Positions 1-8,411 of a stretch of DNA of 64,000 bases are shown piece by piece (position 1 is the stretch's first letter; the number at the start of each line of letters is the position of its first letter). The DNA comes from Comamonas sp. B21-038 (GTDB lineage: Bacteria > Pseudomonadota > Gammaproteobacteria > Burkholderiales > Burkholderiaceae_C), in NCBI RefSeq assembly GCF_022387135.1, contig NZ_CP092462.1:1612001-1676000 (forward strand), written 5' to 3'. Below the pieces are notes generated by a model. It did no database searches. It was not told where the DNA came from and saw only the letters and a list, made by a program, of their open reading frames with translations. Made by a program: the position numbers and the translations under genes.

Positions 1-2556
1 GCCGGGCGGGAAGGTGGTTTGCGCCAGCACCGCGCGGATATCGGCCGCCACCTCGCCAGCGCTGCGCTGGTTGGCGTTGGCATTGAAGGCGACTTCGCGG
101 TTCATCGCCCGGCGGTTGATGCGGTTGGGGCCGGTGGTTTCGGTCAAGGTCGCCAGCTGGCTCAGGCGCACGGTATGGGGCTGGCCATTGGCGCCCATCG
201 CCGTCAGCGGCAACTGGGCAAGCATGTGCGGGTTCTCGCGCGCCTCGGGTGCCAGGCGCACCCTTACGTCATAGGTCTGGTTGTCGCCGGCGCGCCAGTT
301 GCCGACGGTGTCGCCTTCCACCAGGGTACGCAGCGCGGTGGCTACCTGGCCCATCGGCAGGCCCAGGTCGGATGCGGCATCGCGGTTGAACTGCAACTGC
401 ACGATGGGCTCGCGCTCGAGCACGCTGCTGTCCAGGTCCACCAGGCCAGGGATGTGCTGCAGGCGCTCGCTCACCTGGCGCGCCAGGCGCTCGAGCTCCC
501 GCAGATCGGGGCCTTGCAGCGAGAACTCCACCTGCTTTTGGCCGCCCACGGCCTCCAGCAGGCCCACATGCGTGACCTGGATGCCGGCAATCTGGTTGAG
601 TTCGGCGCGCAGGCTGGCCGATATTTGCTGCACATCCTGGCTGCGCTGGCTGCGGTCCACCAGGCGCACATACATGCTGGCGTAGTTCTTGCCATTGGCA
701 TTGCCGGTGTTGATCGTCGTCAGGGTGTAGCGCACGGCCGGGTTGCGGCGCACCACGTCCTCGACCTGGCGGGCGCGGGCTTCGGTGGCCTCTACCGAGG
801 CGCCCACCGGCACGTTGAAGCGGATCTGGGTTTCGGAGAAATCGGCGCGCGGCACGAACTCGGTACCCAGCAGCGGCAGCAACAGCAGGCTGAGGATGAA
901 GATGGCCAGCGCCACCAGCAGGCTGGCCAGGCGGTGGCGCAGCGCCCAGGCCAGCAGGCGCTGGTAGCCAGCGCTCAGCTGCTCGGTCGCCGCCTCAAAG
1001 CCGGCCAGTGCCCGGCCCAGCGCGCGTGCGATCCGGTTGCGCGCAGGCTTGCCGCCGGGGTGCACGCTGGGGTCATGCCAGACGCTGGAGAGCATCGGAT
1101 CCAGCGTGAAGCTGACAAACATCGACAGCAGCACGGCGACCACGATGGTCAGGCCAAACTCATGGAAGAACTTGCCGATGATGCCGCCCATGAAGCCGAT
1201 GGGCAGAAACACGGCGACGATCGACAAGGTGGTGGCCAGGACGGCCAGGCCGATCTCCTGTGTGCCCTCCAGCGCCGCACGGTAGGCGGACTTGCCCATC
1301 TGCAGATGGCGCACGATGTTTTCCCGCACGACGATGGCGTCATCGATCAGCAGGCCCACGCACAGCGACAAGGCCATCAGGGTCACCATATTGATCGTGA
1401 AGCCAAAGGCATACATGAAGAAGAAGGTGCCGATGATGGAGATCGGCAAGGTCAGGCCGGTGATGACGGTGGAGCGCCAGGAGTGCAGGAACAGAAACAC
1501 GATCAGCACGGTGAGCACGGCGCCTTCAACCAGGGTCTGGCGCACGTTGTCCACGGCCACGCGGATCGGGCGGGAGGCATCGGCAATGGGCTCCAGCCGC
1601 AGACCCGGCGGAAGCTCGGGCGTGATTTCGGCCACCGCGCGGCGCAGGCCGTCCACCACCTCGATGGTGTTTTCCTCCTGCGATTTCTGGATCGACAGCA
1701 GCAAGGTGCGGGTGCCGTTGTACAAGGCCAGGTTTTTGAGCTCCTGCGCGCCATCCTGCACCCGGGCGACCTGGTGCAGGTAGATGGGCGCGCCGTTGCG
1801 GCGGGCCACAATGATCTGGTTGAAGTCCTCGGGCCGCTTCATGCGCGAATCGATCTGCACCAGCCGGTCCTGCTCGCGTGAGCGCACCGAGCCCAGCGGC
1901 AGGTCCTGGTTCTCGCGGCGCACGGCGTCGGCCACTTCGCTGGCCGAGATGGACAACGCCTCCATCTGCTGCGGGTTCAGGTAGACATTGATCTCGCGCG
2001 GTGTGCCGCCCACCAGGCTCACGGCACCCACGCCGCGCACATTCTCCAGCCGCTTTTTGAGCACTTGGTCGGCCCAGGAGGTCATCGCGATCGCGCTGGG
2101 CGGCGTGCCCCGGCTGGGGTCAGGCAGCAGCGCCACTGACCAGACGGCGGCATCGGCCGGGTCAAAGCGGATCACGCGCGGGTCTTTGACCTCGTCGCGC
2201 AGCAAGGGGCGCACGGCGGCGATCTTCTCGCGCACATCCTCGGCGGCCCGGCGCCCGTCCACATAGATCTGGAACTCCATGATGATGACGGCCGTGCCTT
2301 CGTAGCTGCGCGAGGTGAGCGCGCTGATGCCGGCCACCGCGTTGACGGCTTCCTCGATCTTCCTGGTGACTTCGCTCTCGACGATCTCGGGCGCGGCGCC
2401 GGGATAGTCCACCGTGATGACAACCACCGGAAAATCGATGTTGGGGAACTGGTCGACCTTGAGGCGCTGCAGCGAAAACAGGCCGAGCACCACCAGTGCG
2501 GCCATCATCATCGTGGCCAGCACCGGGTTGTTCAGGCTGAGGCGGGTGAACCACAT
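1..2556 (-). CDS. RND multidrug efflux permease (HAE1-type), 3' end outside window
   Basis: Inner-membrane proton/drug antiporter of the AcrB/MexB superfamily. It would export hydrophobic compounds through a tripartite pump with the adaptor encoded just upstream. 852 residues are visible of about 1030-1050 usual for the family. The N-terminus [20 protein letters not shown] is a typical first membrane helix, followed by the [20 protein letters not shown] stretch. The fourth-helix proton-relay pair lies at D405-D406 within [12 protein letters not shown]. The ATG sits 3 bases after the adaptor stop, so translation is probably coupled. No outer-membrane channel gene is visible; it may lie beyond position 1. 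The substrate cannot be deduced. Family assignment is secure. Confidence 0.93.
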   Translation of the reverse strand, partial: MWFTRLSLNNPVLATMMMAALVVLGLFSLQRLKVDQFPNIDFPVVVITVDYPGAAPEIVESEVTRKIEEAVNAVAGISALTSRSYEGTAVIIMEFQIYVDGRRAAEDVREKIAAVRPLLRDEVKDPRVIRFDPADAAVWSVALLPDPSRGTPPSAIAMTSWADQVLKKRLENVRGVGAVSLVGGTPREINVYLNPQQMEALSISASEVADAVRRENQDLPLGSVRSREQDRLVQIDSRMKRPEDFNQIIVARRNGAPIYLHQVARVQDGAQELKNLALYNGTRTLLLSIQKSQEENTIEVVDGLRRAVAEITPELPPGLRLEPIADASRPIRVAVDNVRQTLVEGAVLTVLIVFLFLHSWRSTVITGLTLPISIIGTFFFMYAFGFTINMVTLMALSLCVGLLIDDAIVVRENIVRHLQMGKSAYRAALEGTQEIGLAVLATTLSIVAVFLPIGFMGGIIGKFFHEFGLTIVVAVLLSMFVSFTLDPMLSSVWHDPSVHPGGKPARNRIARALGRALAGFEAATEQLSAGYQRLLAWALRHRLASLLVALAIFILSLLLLPLLGTEFVPRADFSETQIRFNVPVGASVEATEARARQVEDVVRRNPAVRYTLTTINTGNANGKNYASMYVRLVDRSQRSQDVQQISASLRAELNQIAGIQVTHVGLLEAVGGQKQVEFSLQGPDLRELERLARQVSERLQHIPGLVDLDSSVLEREPIVQLQFNRDAASDLGLPMGQVATALRTLVEGDTVGNWRAGDNQTYDVRVRLAPEARENPHMLAQLPLTAMGANGQPHTVRLSQLATLTETTGPNRINRRAMNREVAFNANANQRSAGEVAADIRAVLAQTTFPPG

Positions 2557-2559
2557 GGA

Positions 2560-3756
2560 TCAGGACGCGGGCGACGCGGGTGTGGCGGGTACGGCTTCGG
2601 GCGCCAGCCGCACCGGTGTGGCCTCGCGCAGCTGGCCGACCTGGCCGCCCAGAATGCGCTGGCCGGCCTGCAGGCCTTGGCTGATGGCCACCCAGGTCTT
2701 GCCATCACGCTGGCTGCGCGTGCCCAGCAGCACGGGCTGGTGCTGCACCCGCAGCGATTCGCCTTGGGGGCTGAGCAGCTGCACATAGGGTTCGGGCTTG
2801 TCCGTGCGCACGGCGGCCAGCGGCACGGCAAGGGTCTGCACCTGGCCGGTGGCCAGTTGGCCTTGCAGGTACAGGCCTTGGCGCAGCGCTGGTGTTGCAG
2901 CGCCTGCGGGCGCGGCTGGCGGCGCAATGCGCAGGTACACCGTCACGCTGCGGCTGTTGGCATCGGCCTGGGGGTTGATGCGCACCACCTGGGCGCTGAT
3001 GGTCTGGGCGCTGCCATCGACCTGCAGCTGCGCCGTCTGACCCAGGCGCAGTTGCAGCGAATCGGCGGCGGGTATCTGGGCCTGCAGCTCCAGCTCACGC
3101 AGGTCGACGACCTCCAGCACACTGGCGTCGGGACCCACCTTCTCACCATTGCTGACCCATTTGCGGGCCACCTGGCCCTGGATGGGGCTGCGCAGCACGG
3201 TATCGCTCAGGTTTTTGCGCAGCACATCGGCCGCCGAGCGCGCTGCCTGGTAGTTGGCCTGCGCGGCCTGCAGCTGCGACTGCGACGATTCCAGCGCCGT
3301 GGCCGAGATAAAACCCTGGTTGGCCAACGCCCGGTTGTTGTCGTACTGGCGCTGCTGGATATCTTGCTGCGCACGGGCGGCATCGGCCTGCTGCTGGGCC
3401 TGCGCCAGTCGGGCCTGGCTCTCGGTGCTGTCTACGCGTGCGATGACCTCGCCGGCCCGCACCGGGTCGCCTTCGCGCAGCTGCAGCTGCTGCAGCTCAC
3501 CGGCGATGCGGGCCTTGATGGTGGCGGAGTGCACCGCCTGCACCGTGCCGCTGATGGGCAGGCTCAGCACCAGGGTCTGCGGCGCCACGGTGATCGCGTC
3601 GCTCGCGGCCAGTTGGTAGACGGCCTGCGCCTTGGCCTGTTCGGCCTGGGCCAGCGCTTGCTGGCGCTGCTGCTGGGTTTTTACGCCACGCCACAGCCCG
3701 CTGGCAAGCAGAGCGACGACCACGGCGGCAGCCAGCCATGGCAGGATGCGCTTCAT
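2560..3756 (-). CDS. RND efflux periplasmic adaptor (membrane fusion protein)
   Basis: 398-residue adaptor bridging the inner-membrane pump and an outer-membrane channel. Residues 5-22 form a single N-terminal anchor. The biotinyl-lipoyl half-motif (GTVQAVHSATIKARIAGEL, then REGDPVRAGEVIARVDS) spans about 70-108, a Gln/Ala-rich coiled-coil hairpin about 113-190, and beta-barrel and membrane-proximal domains follow. The C-terminus is Ala/Pro-rich. Its ATG overlaps the TGA of the upstream TetR gene (ATGA, 3753-3756) and its stop is 3 bases from the permease start, so the three genes form a tight operon. There is no lipobox cysteine, so it is anchored by the helix rather than by lipid. Confidence 0.93.
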   Translation of the reverse strand: MKRILPWLAAAVVVALLASGLWRGVKTQQQRQQALAQAEQAKAQAVYQLAASDAITVAPQTLVLSLPISGTVQAVHSATIKARIAGELQQLQLREGDPVRAGEVIARVDSTESQARLAQAQQQADAARAQQDIQQRQYDNNRALANQGFISATALESSQSQLQAAQANYQAARSAADVLRKNLSDTVLRSPIQGQVARKWVSNGEKVGPDASVLEVVDLRELELQAQIPAADSLQLRLGQTAQLQVDGSAQTISAQVVRINPQADANSRSVTVYLRIAPPAAPAGAATPALRQGLYLQGQLATGQVQTLAVPLAAVRTDKPEPYVQLLSPQGESLRVQHQPVLLGTRSQRDGKTWVAISQGLQAGQRILGGQVGQLREATPVRLAPEAVPATPASPAS

Positions 3757-4427
3757 GGGGCACTGCCCTTGGACGGGTGCCCCATGCCATGCATCAGCGC
3801 ATCGGCCTGCATCTGCAAGAAGCGGGGGATATCAAAATCGGGATCGGGCAAGCAGATACCGCCGGTGCTTTTGACGCTGGCACAGAAGATCAGCGGGGCC
3901 AGCACCAGGGTCACGCCATAGTCCAGATCGATGGGGGCCAACTCACCGCGCTCCATGCCCCGGCGCAGCACGCGCTCGATCAGGCGGTTGCCGGGCAGTA
4001 CCACTTCCTGACGGTAGAAGGCCGCGATCTCGGGAAAGTTGTGGGCTTCGGCCATAACCAGGTGCGGCAGGCCGCAGGCCTTGGTCGAGCCAATGCGCTG
4101 CCACCAGACCTCGTAGCAGTAATGGATCAAGGTGGCCGTGTCGTGCTGGTAGGTGTCCAGCTCCAGATCCCACTCGGCAAAGCGGCTGCTGAGCACATGG
4201 CGCACCACCGCCTGGAACAGCTCTTGTTTGCTCGGGAAATAAAGAAACAGCGTGCCCTTGGAGACACCGGCCTGGCGGGCCACTTCTTCGACCTTGGTGG
4301 CTGCATAGCCTTTGCTGACAAACAGGTCCAGCGCCGCATCCAGCAGCTCGCCAGGCCGGGCCTCCTTGCGGCGGCTGCGGCGGGGCGCAGGCGTGGCCAA
4401 AGCAGGTGGAGAGGGCGGGGTGGACAC
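3753..4427 (-). CDS. TetR/AcrR-family repressor of the efflux operon
   Basis: One-domain DNA-binding repressor that would be released by a pump substrate. The TetR helix-turn-helix (KVEEVARQAGVSKGTLFLYF) covers about residues 45-64, followed by an all-helical ligand domain. The frame is open up to 4535, but a candidate operator lies at 4450-4471, so I prefer the GTG at 4427 (224 residues, starting STPPSPPALATPAP). TTG codons at 4460 and 4445 are alternatives and none has a clear ribosome site. It is the first gene of the operon and overlaps the adaptor by four bases, which implies autoregulation of the whole cassette. The start is uncertain; the family is not. Confidence 0.88.
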   Translation of the reverse strand: MSTPPSPPALATPAPRRSRRKEARPGELLDAALDLFVSKGYAATKVEEVARQAGVSKGTLFLYFPSKQELFQAVVRHVLSSRFAEWDLELDTYQHDTATLIHYCYEVWWQRIGSTKACGLPHLVMAEAHNFPEIAAFYRQEVVLPGNRLIERVLRRGMERGELAPIDLDYGVTLVLAPLIFCASVKSTGGICLPDPDFDIPRFLQMQADALMHGMGHPSKGSAP

Positions 4428-4449
4428 GGTGGGCAGCGCAATCAAACAG

Positions 4450-4471
4450 TTAATGACCAATGGGTTAGTAA
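4450..4471. promoter_or_regulatory. Candidate TetR operator
   Basis: Imperfect inverted repeat TTAATGACC-AATG-GGTTAGTAA, 7 of 9 positions symmetric, located 23 bases upstream of the preferred tetR start. Size and A/T-flanked architecture suit a TetR-family site. Function is inferred from position. Confidence 0.5.
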
Positions 4472-4630
4472 TGTAGGCGGCTGCCCGCCACAAGTCAAGC
4501 GAACGACCTGAAACATATAGAGCCAGCGTTGGCATCAGGCTGTCTTTTTCTCTGTTAAAAATGGTCCTGTCTCACGGCTTGCTTCTCAGCGCCGGAGCCG
4601 ATGTTTTGCCTTAATGTTGCCGGAGTCATC

Positions 4631-5182
4631 ATGTCCAGTGAAAGCCAGTCCCCCGTGGAAAAAATCTATCTTGCCGGAGGTTGTTTTTGGTGCACCGAGG
4701 CGGTTTTCGGGCGGGTGCGGGGCGTCGTCAAGGTCGTCAGCGGCTATGCCAATGGCCAGATCGCCAACCCCAGCTACGAACAGGTCTGCACCGGCACCAC
4801 GGGCCATGCCGAATGCGTGGAACTGAGCTTTGAGCCGCAGGTGCTGCCGCTGGACAAGGTGCTGCACATCTTTTTTGCAACGCATGACCCGACCACGTTG
4901 AACCGCCAGGGCAACGACGTGGGGCCGCAGTACCGCAGCGGCATCTACACCACCACGCCCGAGCAGCTGGCCCAGGCCCAGGCCTTCGTCGACAAGCTCA
5001 ATGCCTCCGGCCAGATGGGTGCGCCGGTGGTCACCGAGGTGGAGCCGCTGCAGCACTTCTGGAATGCCGAGGCGTACCACCAGGACTATTTCGACAACAA
5101 CCCACGCCAACCCTATTGCACCTATGTGGTGGCGCCCAAGGTCGACAAGCTGGAAACCCGTTTTGCAGACTGGTTGAAGTAG
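4631..5182 (+). CDS. msrA: Peptide methionine-(S)-sulfoxide reductase
   Basis: Cytoplasmic enzyme that reduces methionine-S-sulfoxide in proteins using thioredoxin. 183 residues from the ATG at 4631, chosen over an in-frame ATG at 4601 because GGAG lies 6-9 bases upstream. The MsrA signature GGCFWC is at residues 16-21 with catalytic Cys18; GHAECVELSF and the YRSGIY block follow, then AYHQDYF near the end. Monofunctional: no MsrB domain. It stands alone between the divergent efflux operon and the Fur-family gene. Confidence 0.96.
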   Translation: MSSESQSPVEKIYLAGGCFWCTEAVFGRVRGVVKVVSGYANGQIANPSYEQVCTGTTGHAECVELSFEPQVLPLDKVLHIFFATHDPTTLNRQGNDVGPQYRSGIYTTTPEQLAQAQAFVDKLNASGQMGAPVVTEVEPLQHFWNAEAYHQDYFDNNPRQPYCTYVVAPKVDKLETRFADWLK

Positions 5183-5213
5183 CACTGCGTGGGTGCCGGG
5201 CGCGGGCGATGGG

Positions 5214-5234
5214 CATAATGCAACACAATTGCAT
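5214..5234 (+). promoter_or_regulatory. Promoter and operator dyad of the Fur-family gene
   Basis: A -10-like CATAAT (5214-5219) overlaps a perfect interrupted palindrome ATGCAA-CACAA-TTGCAT (5218-5234), 24 bases before the ATG. Autorepression by the adjacent regulator is the simplest inference. The A/T-ended dyad is reminiscent of Zur-type sites. Confidence 0.5.
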
Positions 5235-5258
5235 CAAAGCCATTCCGCCCCGCCACCG

Positions 5259-5756
5259 ATGTCCGCCCGTACCCCATCCCCTGCCACTGCCGCTCTCAGT
5301 GTGCAGTCCCTGCCGCCCGGCATGCGTGCCACGCGCGCTACCAAGGCTTTGCTGGCCCTGGTCGGTGGCCAGCCGGGCGTGCAATGGTCCGTGGCCGAGG
5401 TGCAGGCGCGGCTGCAGAAGATGGGCGTCGAGGTCAACCGGGTCACCAGCTACCGCTTGCTCGATCGCCTGGCCGCTGCCGGCAAGCTGGTCAAAAGCGT
5501 CGATGCCGAGCGGCTGACGCGCTATGCGCTGCGTGCGGACGCGCCGGAGCCGCTGCAGGTGCGCTATGAATGCACCGACTGCCATTCGGTACAAAGTCTG
5601 GCCGAGCAAGCCGGCGACGCGGCCACGGCGCAGGTCAACCAGGCGATGGCGCAGTACCTGCAGGTGCTGCAGGAGCAGGGGCTGGCACCGGAGCAGACCG
5701 AGTTGCGCCTGCAGGGCCTCTGCGCCGACTGCAAGCACGAGCACAAGAAAGCCTGA
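5259..5756 (+). CDS. Fur-family transcriptional regulator (Zur-like, divergent)
   Basis: 165-residue Fur-superfamily repressor. A winged-helix domain (SVAEVQARLQKMGVEVNRVT, then SYRLLDRLAAAGKLV) fills the first half. The structural-zinc pairs CTDC (105-108) and CADC (155-158) are present. The His-rich regulatory-metal motif normally just before the first CxxC is absent (LQVRYECTDC), as is the H-x-L near the second (QTELRLQGLC). A KHEHKK tail supplies the only clustered histidines. I start at 5259; an upstream in-frame ATG would overlap the operator. The 3' end is two bases from the convergent EamA gene. A zinc sensor is likely, but the effector metal is unproven. Confidence 0.8.
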   Translation: MSARTPSPATAALSVQSLPPGMRATRATKALLALVGGQPGVQWSVAEVQARLQKMGVEVNRVTSYRLLDRLAAAGKLVKSVDAERLTRYALRADAPEPLQVRYECTDCHSVQSLAEQAGDAATAQVNQAMAQYLQVLQEQGLAPEQTELRLQGLCADCKHEHKKA

Positions 5757-5758
5757 TC

Positions 5759-6709
5759 TCAGCGCTGTTTGCCGCCAATCAGCCCCGTAGACAGCATGGT
5801 GCCGCCAATCACCACCGCGCCGCAGCCCAGCATCCAGGCGGTGATGGGCTCCGCCAGAAACCAGTTGCCATAGACCAGCGCAAATACCGGCGCCAGAAAG
5901 GTGACCGCAATCGCGCGGCTGGGCCCGGCGGTCTGGATGATCTGGAAATACAGGATGTAGGCCACGCTGGTGCACAGCAGCGCCAATGCGGCAACGGCCA
6001 GCCAGGAGGTCCAGGACGGCGTCTGGCTGGGCCACATCGCAACCGTGGGGACCAGCAGGCACAGGCTGGCACCGATCATGCTGCCGGTGGCCGTGGCCAG
6101 TGGCGGCACGCCCACCAGGTAGCGCTTGGCAAAGCTGGCCGCCACGCCATAGCTCAGCGACGCACACAGGCAAGCGGCGATGGCGGCATAGGCGCTCCAG
6201 CTGGCCGCCCCTGCGGTGGCGGGTTTGTCATGCAGCGCGAGCAGGGCCACGCCGCTAAAGCCGATCAACAGCCCGGTGACGCGCAGGCCGGTGATGCGGT
6301 CACCCAGCCAGAGCCAGGCCACCAAGGCCCCAAACAGCGGAGCACAGGCGTTGAGCACCGAGGCCATGCCGGTGGGCATGTAGACCACCGCGTAGGCAAA
6401 CAGTGAAAACGGAATGGCCGAATTGATGATGCCGGAGAACAACACTGGCTTCCAGTGCTGGCGCAGCGCAGGCCATTCGCCACGCATCAGCATCACCGGC
6501 AACAGGAACAGCGCGGCCAGAATGACACGCAGGCCAGCGGTAGGCACCGCCCCGAACTGCGAGGCGCCCAGGCGCATGAAAAGAAAGGACGCGCCCCACA
6601 GCACCGCCAGCAGCACAAAAGGGGGCAGCCAGCGGCTGGCGCTGGGCGCCGCCGACAGGTGGGAATGACCAGGGGCGGAGGCAGTCGCTGAGGAAGGGTT
6701 GGGGGGCAT
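5759..6709 (-). CDS. EamA/DMT-family transporter
   Basis: 316-residue inner-membrane protein of the drug/metabolite transporter superfamily, with about ten hydrophobic helices arranged as two EamA repeats. The first begins near LLAVLWGASFLFMRLG and the second near YAAIAACLCASLSYGVA. A short polar, Ser/Ala/Pro-rich N-terminus precedes the first helix. Such proteins usually export amino acids or metabolites; no feature fixes the substrate. Transcribed toward and almost touching the Fur-family gene. The start at 6709 is the last ATG before the membrane region. Confidence 0.87.
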   Translation of the reverse strand: MPPNPSSATASAPGHSHLSAAPSASRWLPPFVLLAVLWGASFLFMRLGASQFGAVPTAGLRVILAALFLLPVMLMRGEWPALRQHWKPVLFSGIINSAIPFSLFAYAVVYMPTGMASVLNACAPLFGALVAWLWLGDRITGLRVTGLLIGFSGVALLALHDKPATAGAASWSAYAAIAACLCASLSYGVAASFAKRYLVGVPPLATATGSMIGASLCLLVPTVAMWPSQTPSWTSWLAVAALALLCTSVAYILYFQIIQTAGPSRAIAVTFLAPVFALVYGNWFLAEPITAWMLGCGAVVIGGTMLSTGLIGGKQR

Positions 6710-6921
6710 AGGTTCTCGCAAGGGCAGACTGCATGCTAGCGGGCGCCGCGCTGGCCATTGGTGACATTCTTGCGGTGTATTGATGCGTGCCGTGCAAAGG
6801 GCAGTGAAAGGGCCGCAGCGGCGCGGCCCATCCGCCTGTGCGCGGGCCCGGTGGCGCGTCTGGCGGCGCTGCGCCCTGGCCGCCAAATGGGCAACTGGCT
6901 GGCCCTGGCCCGGAGCGTGCC

Positions 6922-6927
6922 TACAAT
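6922..6927 (+). promoter_or_regulatory. Candidate -10 box of the phosphomannomutase-waaA operon
   Basis: TACAAT in the context GCCTACAATAGC, 80 bases before the GTG start, predicting a leader of about 75 nt. The interval 6710-7007 between the divergent genes otherwise shows no gene. Confidence 0.4.
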
Positions 6928-7007
6928 AGCTGTCTCGCAGTGATGGCGCGGCTTCTCCAGGAGGCCGTTTTTCATGCCTGTTCTGCGCCAACAACAAGGT
7001 GAGTTCT

Positions 7008-8396
7008 GTGCCGATTTCTTCGACAATCTTCAAAGCCTATGACATCCGCGGCGTCGTGCCGAGCACGCTCAACGAGAGCGTGGCACTGAAGCTGGGCCGC
7101 GCATTTGGCCAGCAGGCAATTGCCGCTGGCGAGCTGGTCGTCGCGGTGGGGCGTGACGGACGGCTGTCCGGCGATGCCTTGAGCCGCGCGCTGATGCAGG
7201 GCCTGGTGGAGGCCGGTATCGAGGTGATCGATGTGGGCCGTGTGACCACGCCCATGCTGTACTTTGCCGCCAGCACCTTGTGCCACAGCGGCATCCAGGT
7301 GACCGGCAGCCACAACCCCAAGGACTACAACGGCTTCAAGATGGTGCTGGCCGGCCGCGCCATCTATGGCGAAGAGATCCAGAAGCTGCGCCAGATCATG
7401 GAAAAGGAATGCTGGCGCTTCCAGGGCGGCGGCAAGCTGCGCGAGGAGGATGTGACGGCAGCCTACGTCGAGCGCATTGTCTCCGACATCAAGCTGGCCC
7501 GCCCGATGAAGATCGTCGTGGACAGCGGCAACGGCATTGCCGGTGCCACCGCGCCGGGCATCTTCCGCGCGCTGGGCTGCGAGGTGACCGAACTGTTCTC
7601 CGAGGTGGATGGCAACTTCCCCAACCACCATCCGGACCCCAGCAAGCCCGAGAACCTGCGTGACCTGATCGAGGCACTGCAGACCGGCGATGCCGAGCTC
7701 GGCCTGGCCTTTGACGGCGATGGCGACCGCCTGGGCATCGTGACCAAGGACGGCCAGAACATCTACCCGGACCGCCAGATGATGCTGTTTGCCCAGGACG
7801 TGCTCTCGCGCGTGCCTGGTGGCGAGATCGTCTATGACGTCAAGTGCTCGCAGCGCCTGGCGCCGGCGATCGAGGCCGCAGGCGGCAAACCGGTGATGTA
7901 TAAGACCGGGCATTCGCTGATCAAGGCGCGCATGCGCGAGACCAATGCGCCGTTGGGCGGCGAGATGAGCGGCCATATCTTCTTCAAGGAGCGCTGGTAC
8001 GGCTTTGACGACGGCACCTATGCCGGCTGCCGCCTGCTGGAGATCCTCAGCAAGGCGCAAAATCCTTGCGCACTGCTGCATGCGCTGCCCAGCAGCTACA
8101 GCACGCCCGAGCTCAATGTGGAATGCCAGGAGGGCGAACCGCACAAGCTCAGCGCCCAGCTGCAGGAGATGGCGGCCGATGTGTTCAGCGAACCCGCCCA
8201 GATCAATACGATTGACGGGCTGCGGGTGGACTGGCCCGATGGTTTTGGCCTGATCCGTGCGAGCAACACCACGCCGGTGCTGGTGCTGCGCTTTGAAGGC
8301 CACACGCAGGCAGCGTTGCACCGCATCCAGAACGAGATGAAAGCGCTGCTGCTCAAGGTCAAGCCCGATGCCGTGGTTGGCAGCGCGTCGCACTGA
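7008..8396 (+). CDS. Phosphomannomutase/phosphoglucomutase (AlgC/ManB-type)
   Basis: Interconverts hexose 6- and 1-phosphates for LPS, capsule and nucleotide-sugar synthesis. 462 residues from the GTG at 7008, preferred over the GTG at 6999 because AAGGTGAG lies directly upstream of it. FKAYDIRGVVP at the N-terminus, the phosphoserine loop TGSHNP (Ser101), the metal loop DGDGDR (about 236-241), the sugar loop GGEMSGH and the phosphate loop RASNTTPVLVLR are all present, so the enzyme should be active. The Kdo transferase gene follows after 15 bases, suggesting an LPS-biosynthesis operon. Confidence 0.94.
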   Translation: MPISSTIFKAYDIRGVVPSTLNESVALKLGRAFGQQAIAAGELVVAVGRDGRLSGDALSRALMQGLVEAGIEVIDVGRVTTPMLYFAASTLCHSGIQVTGSHNPKDYNGFKMVLAGRAIYGEEIQKLRQIMEKECWRFQGGGKLREEDVTAAYVERIVSDIKLARPMKIVVDSGNGIAGATAPGIFRALGCEVTELFSEVDGNFPNHHPDPSKPENLRDLIEALQTGDAELGLAFDGDGDRLGIVTKDGQNIYPDRQMMLFAQDVLSRVPGGEIVYDVKCSQRLAPAIEAAGGKPVMYKTGHSLIKARMRETNAPLGGEMSGHIFFKERWYGFDDGTYAGCRLLEILSKAQNPCALLHALPSSYSTPELNVECQEGEPHKLSAQLQEMAADVFSEPAQINTIDGLRVDWPDGFGLIRASNTTPVLVLRFEGHTQAALHRIQNEMKALLLKVKPDAVVGSASH

Positions 8397-8411
8397 AGCG
8401 CGGCTGATTCC

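Noticed and set aside
19-1881. A 620-codon plus-strand frame opposite the RND permease
   Set aside because: His/Gln/Ala-rich sequence typical of reverse-complemented GC-rich coding DNA; the permease frame is continuous through here, with its D405-D406 pair in frame.
6758-6943. Small 61-codon plus-strand frame between the EamA and phosphomannomutase genes
   Set aside because: No ribosome site or conserved motif, and it runs through the likely promoter at 6922.
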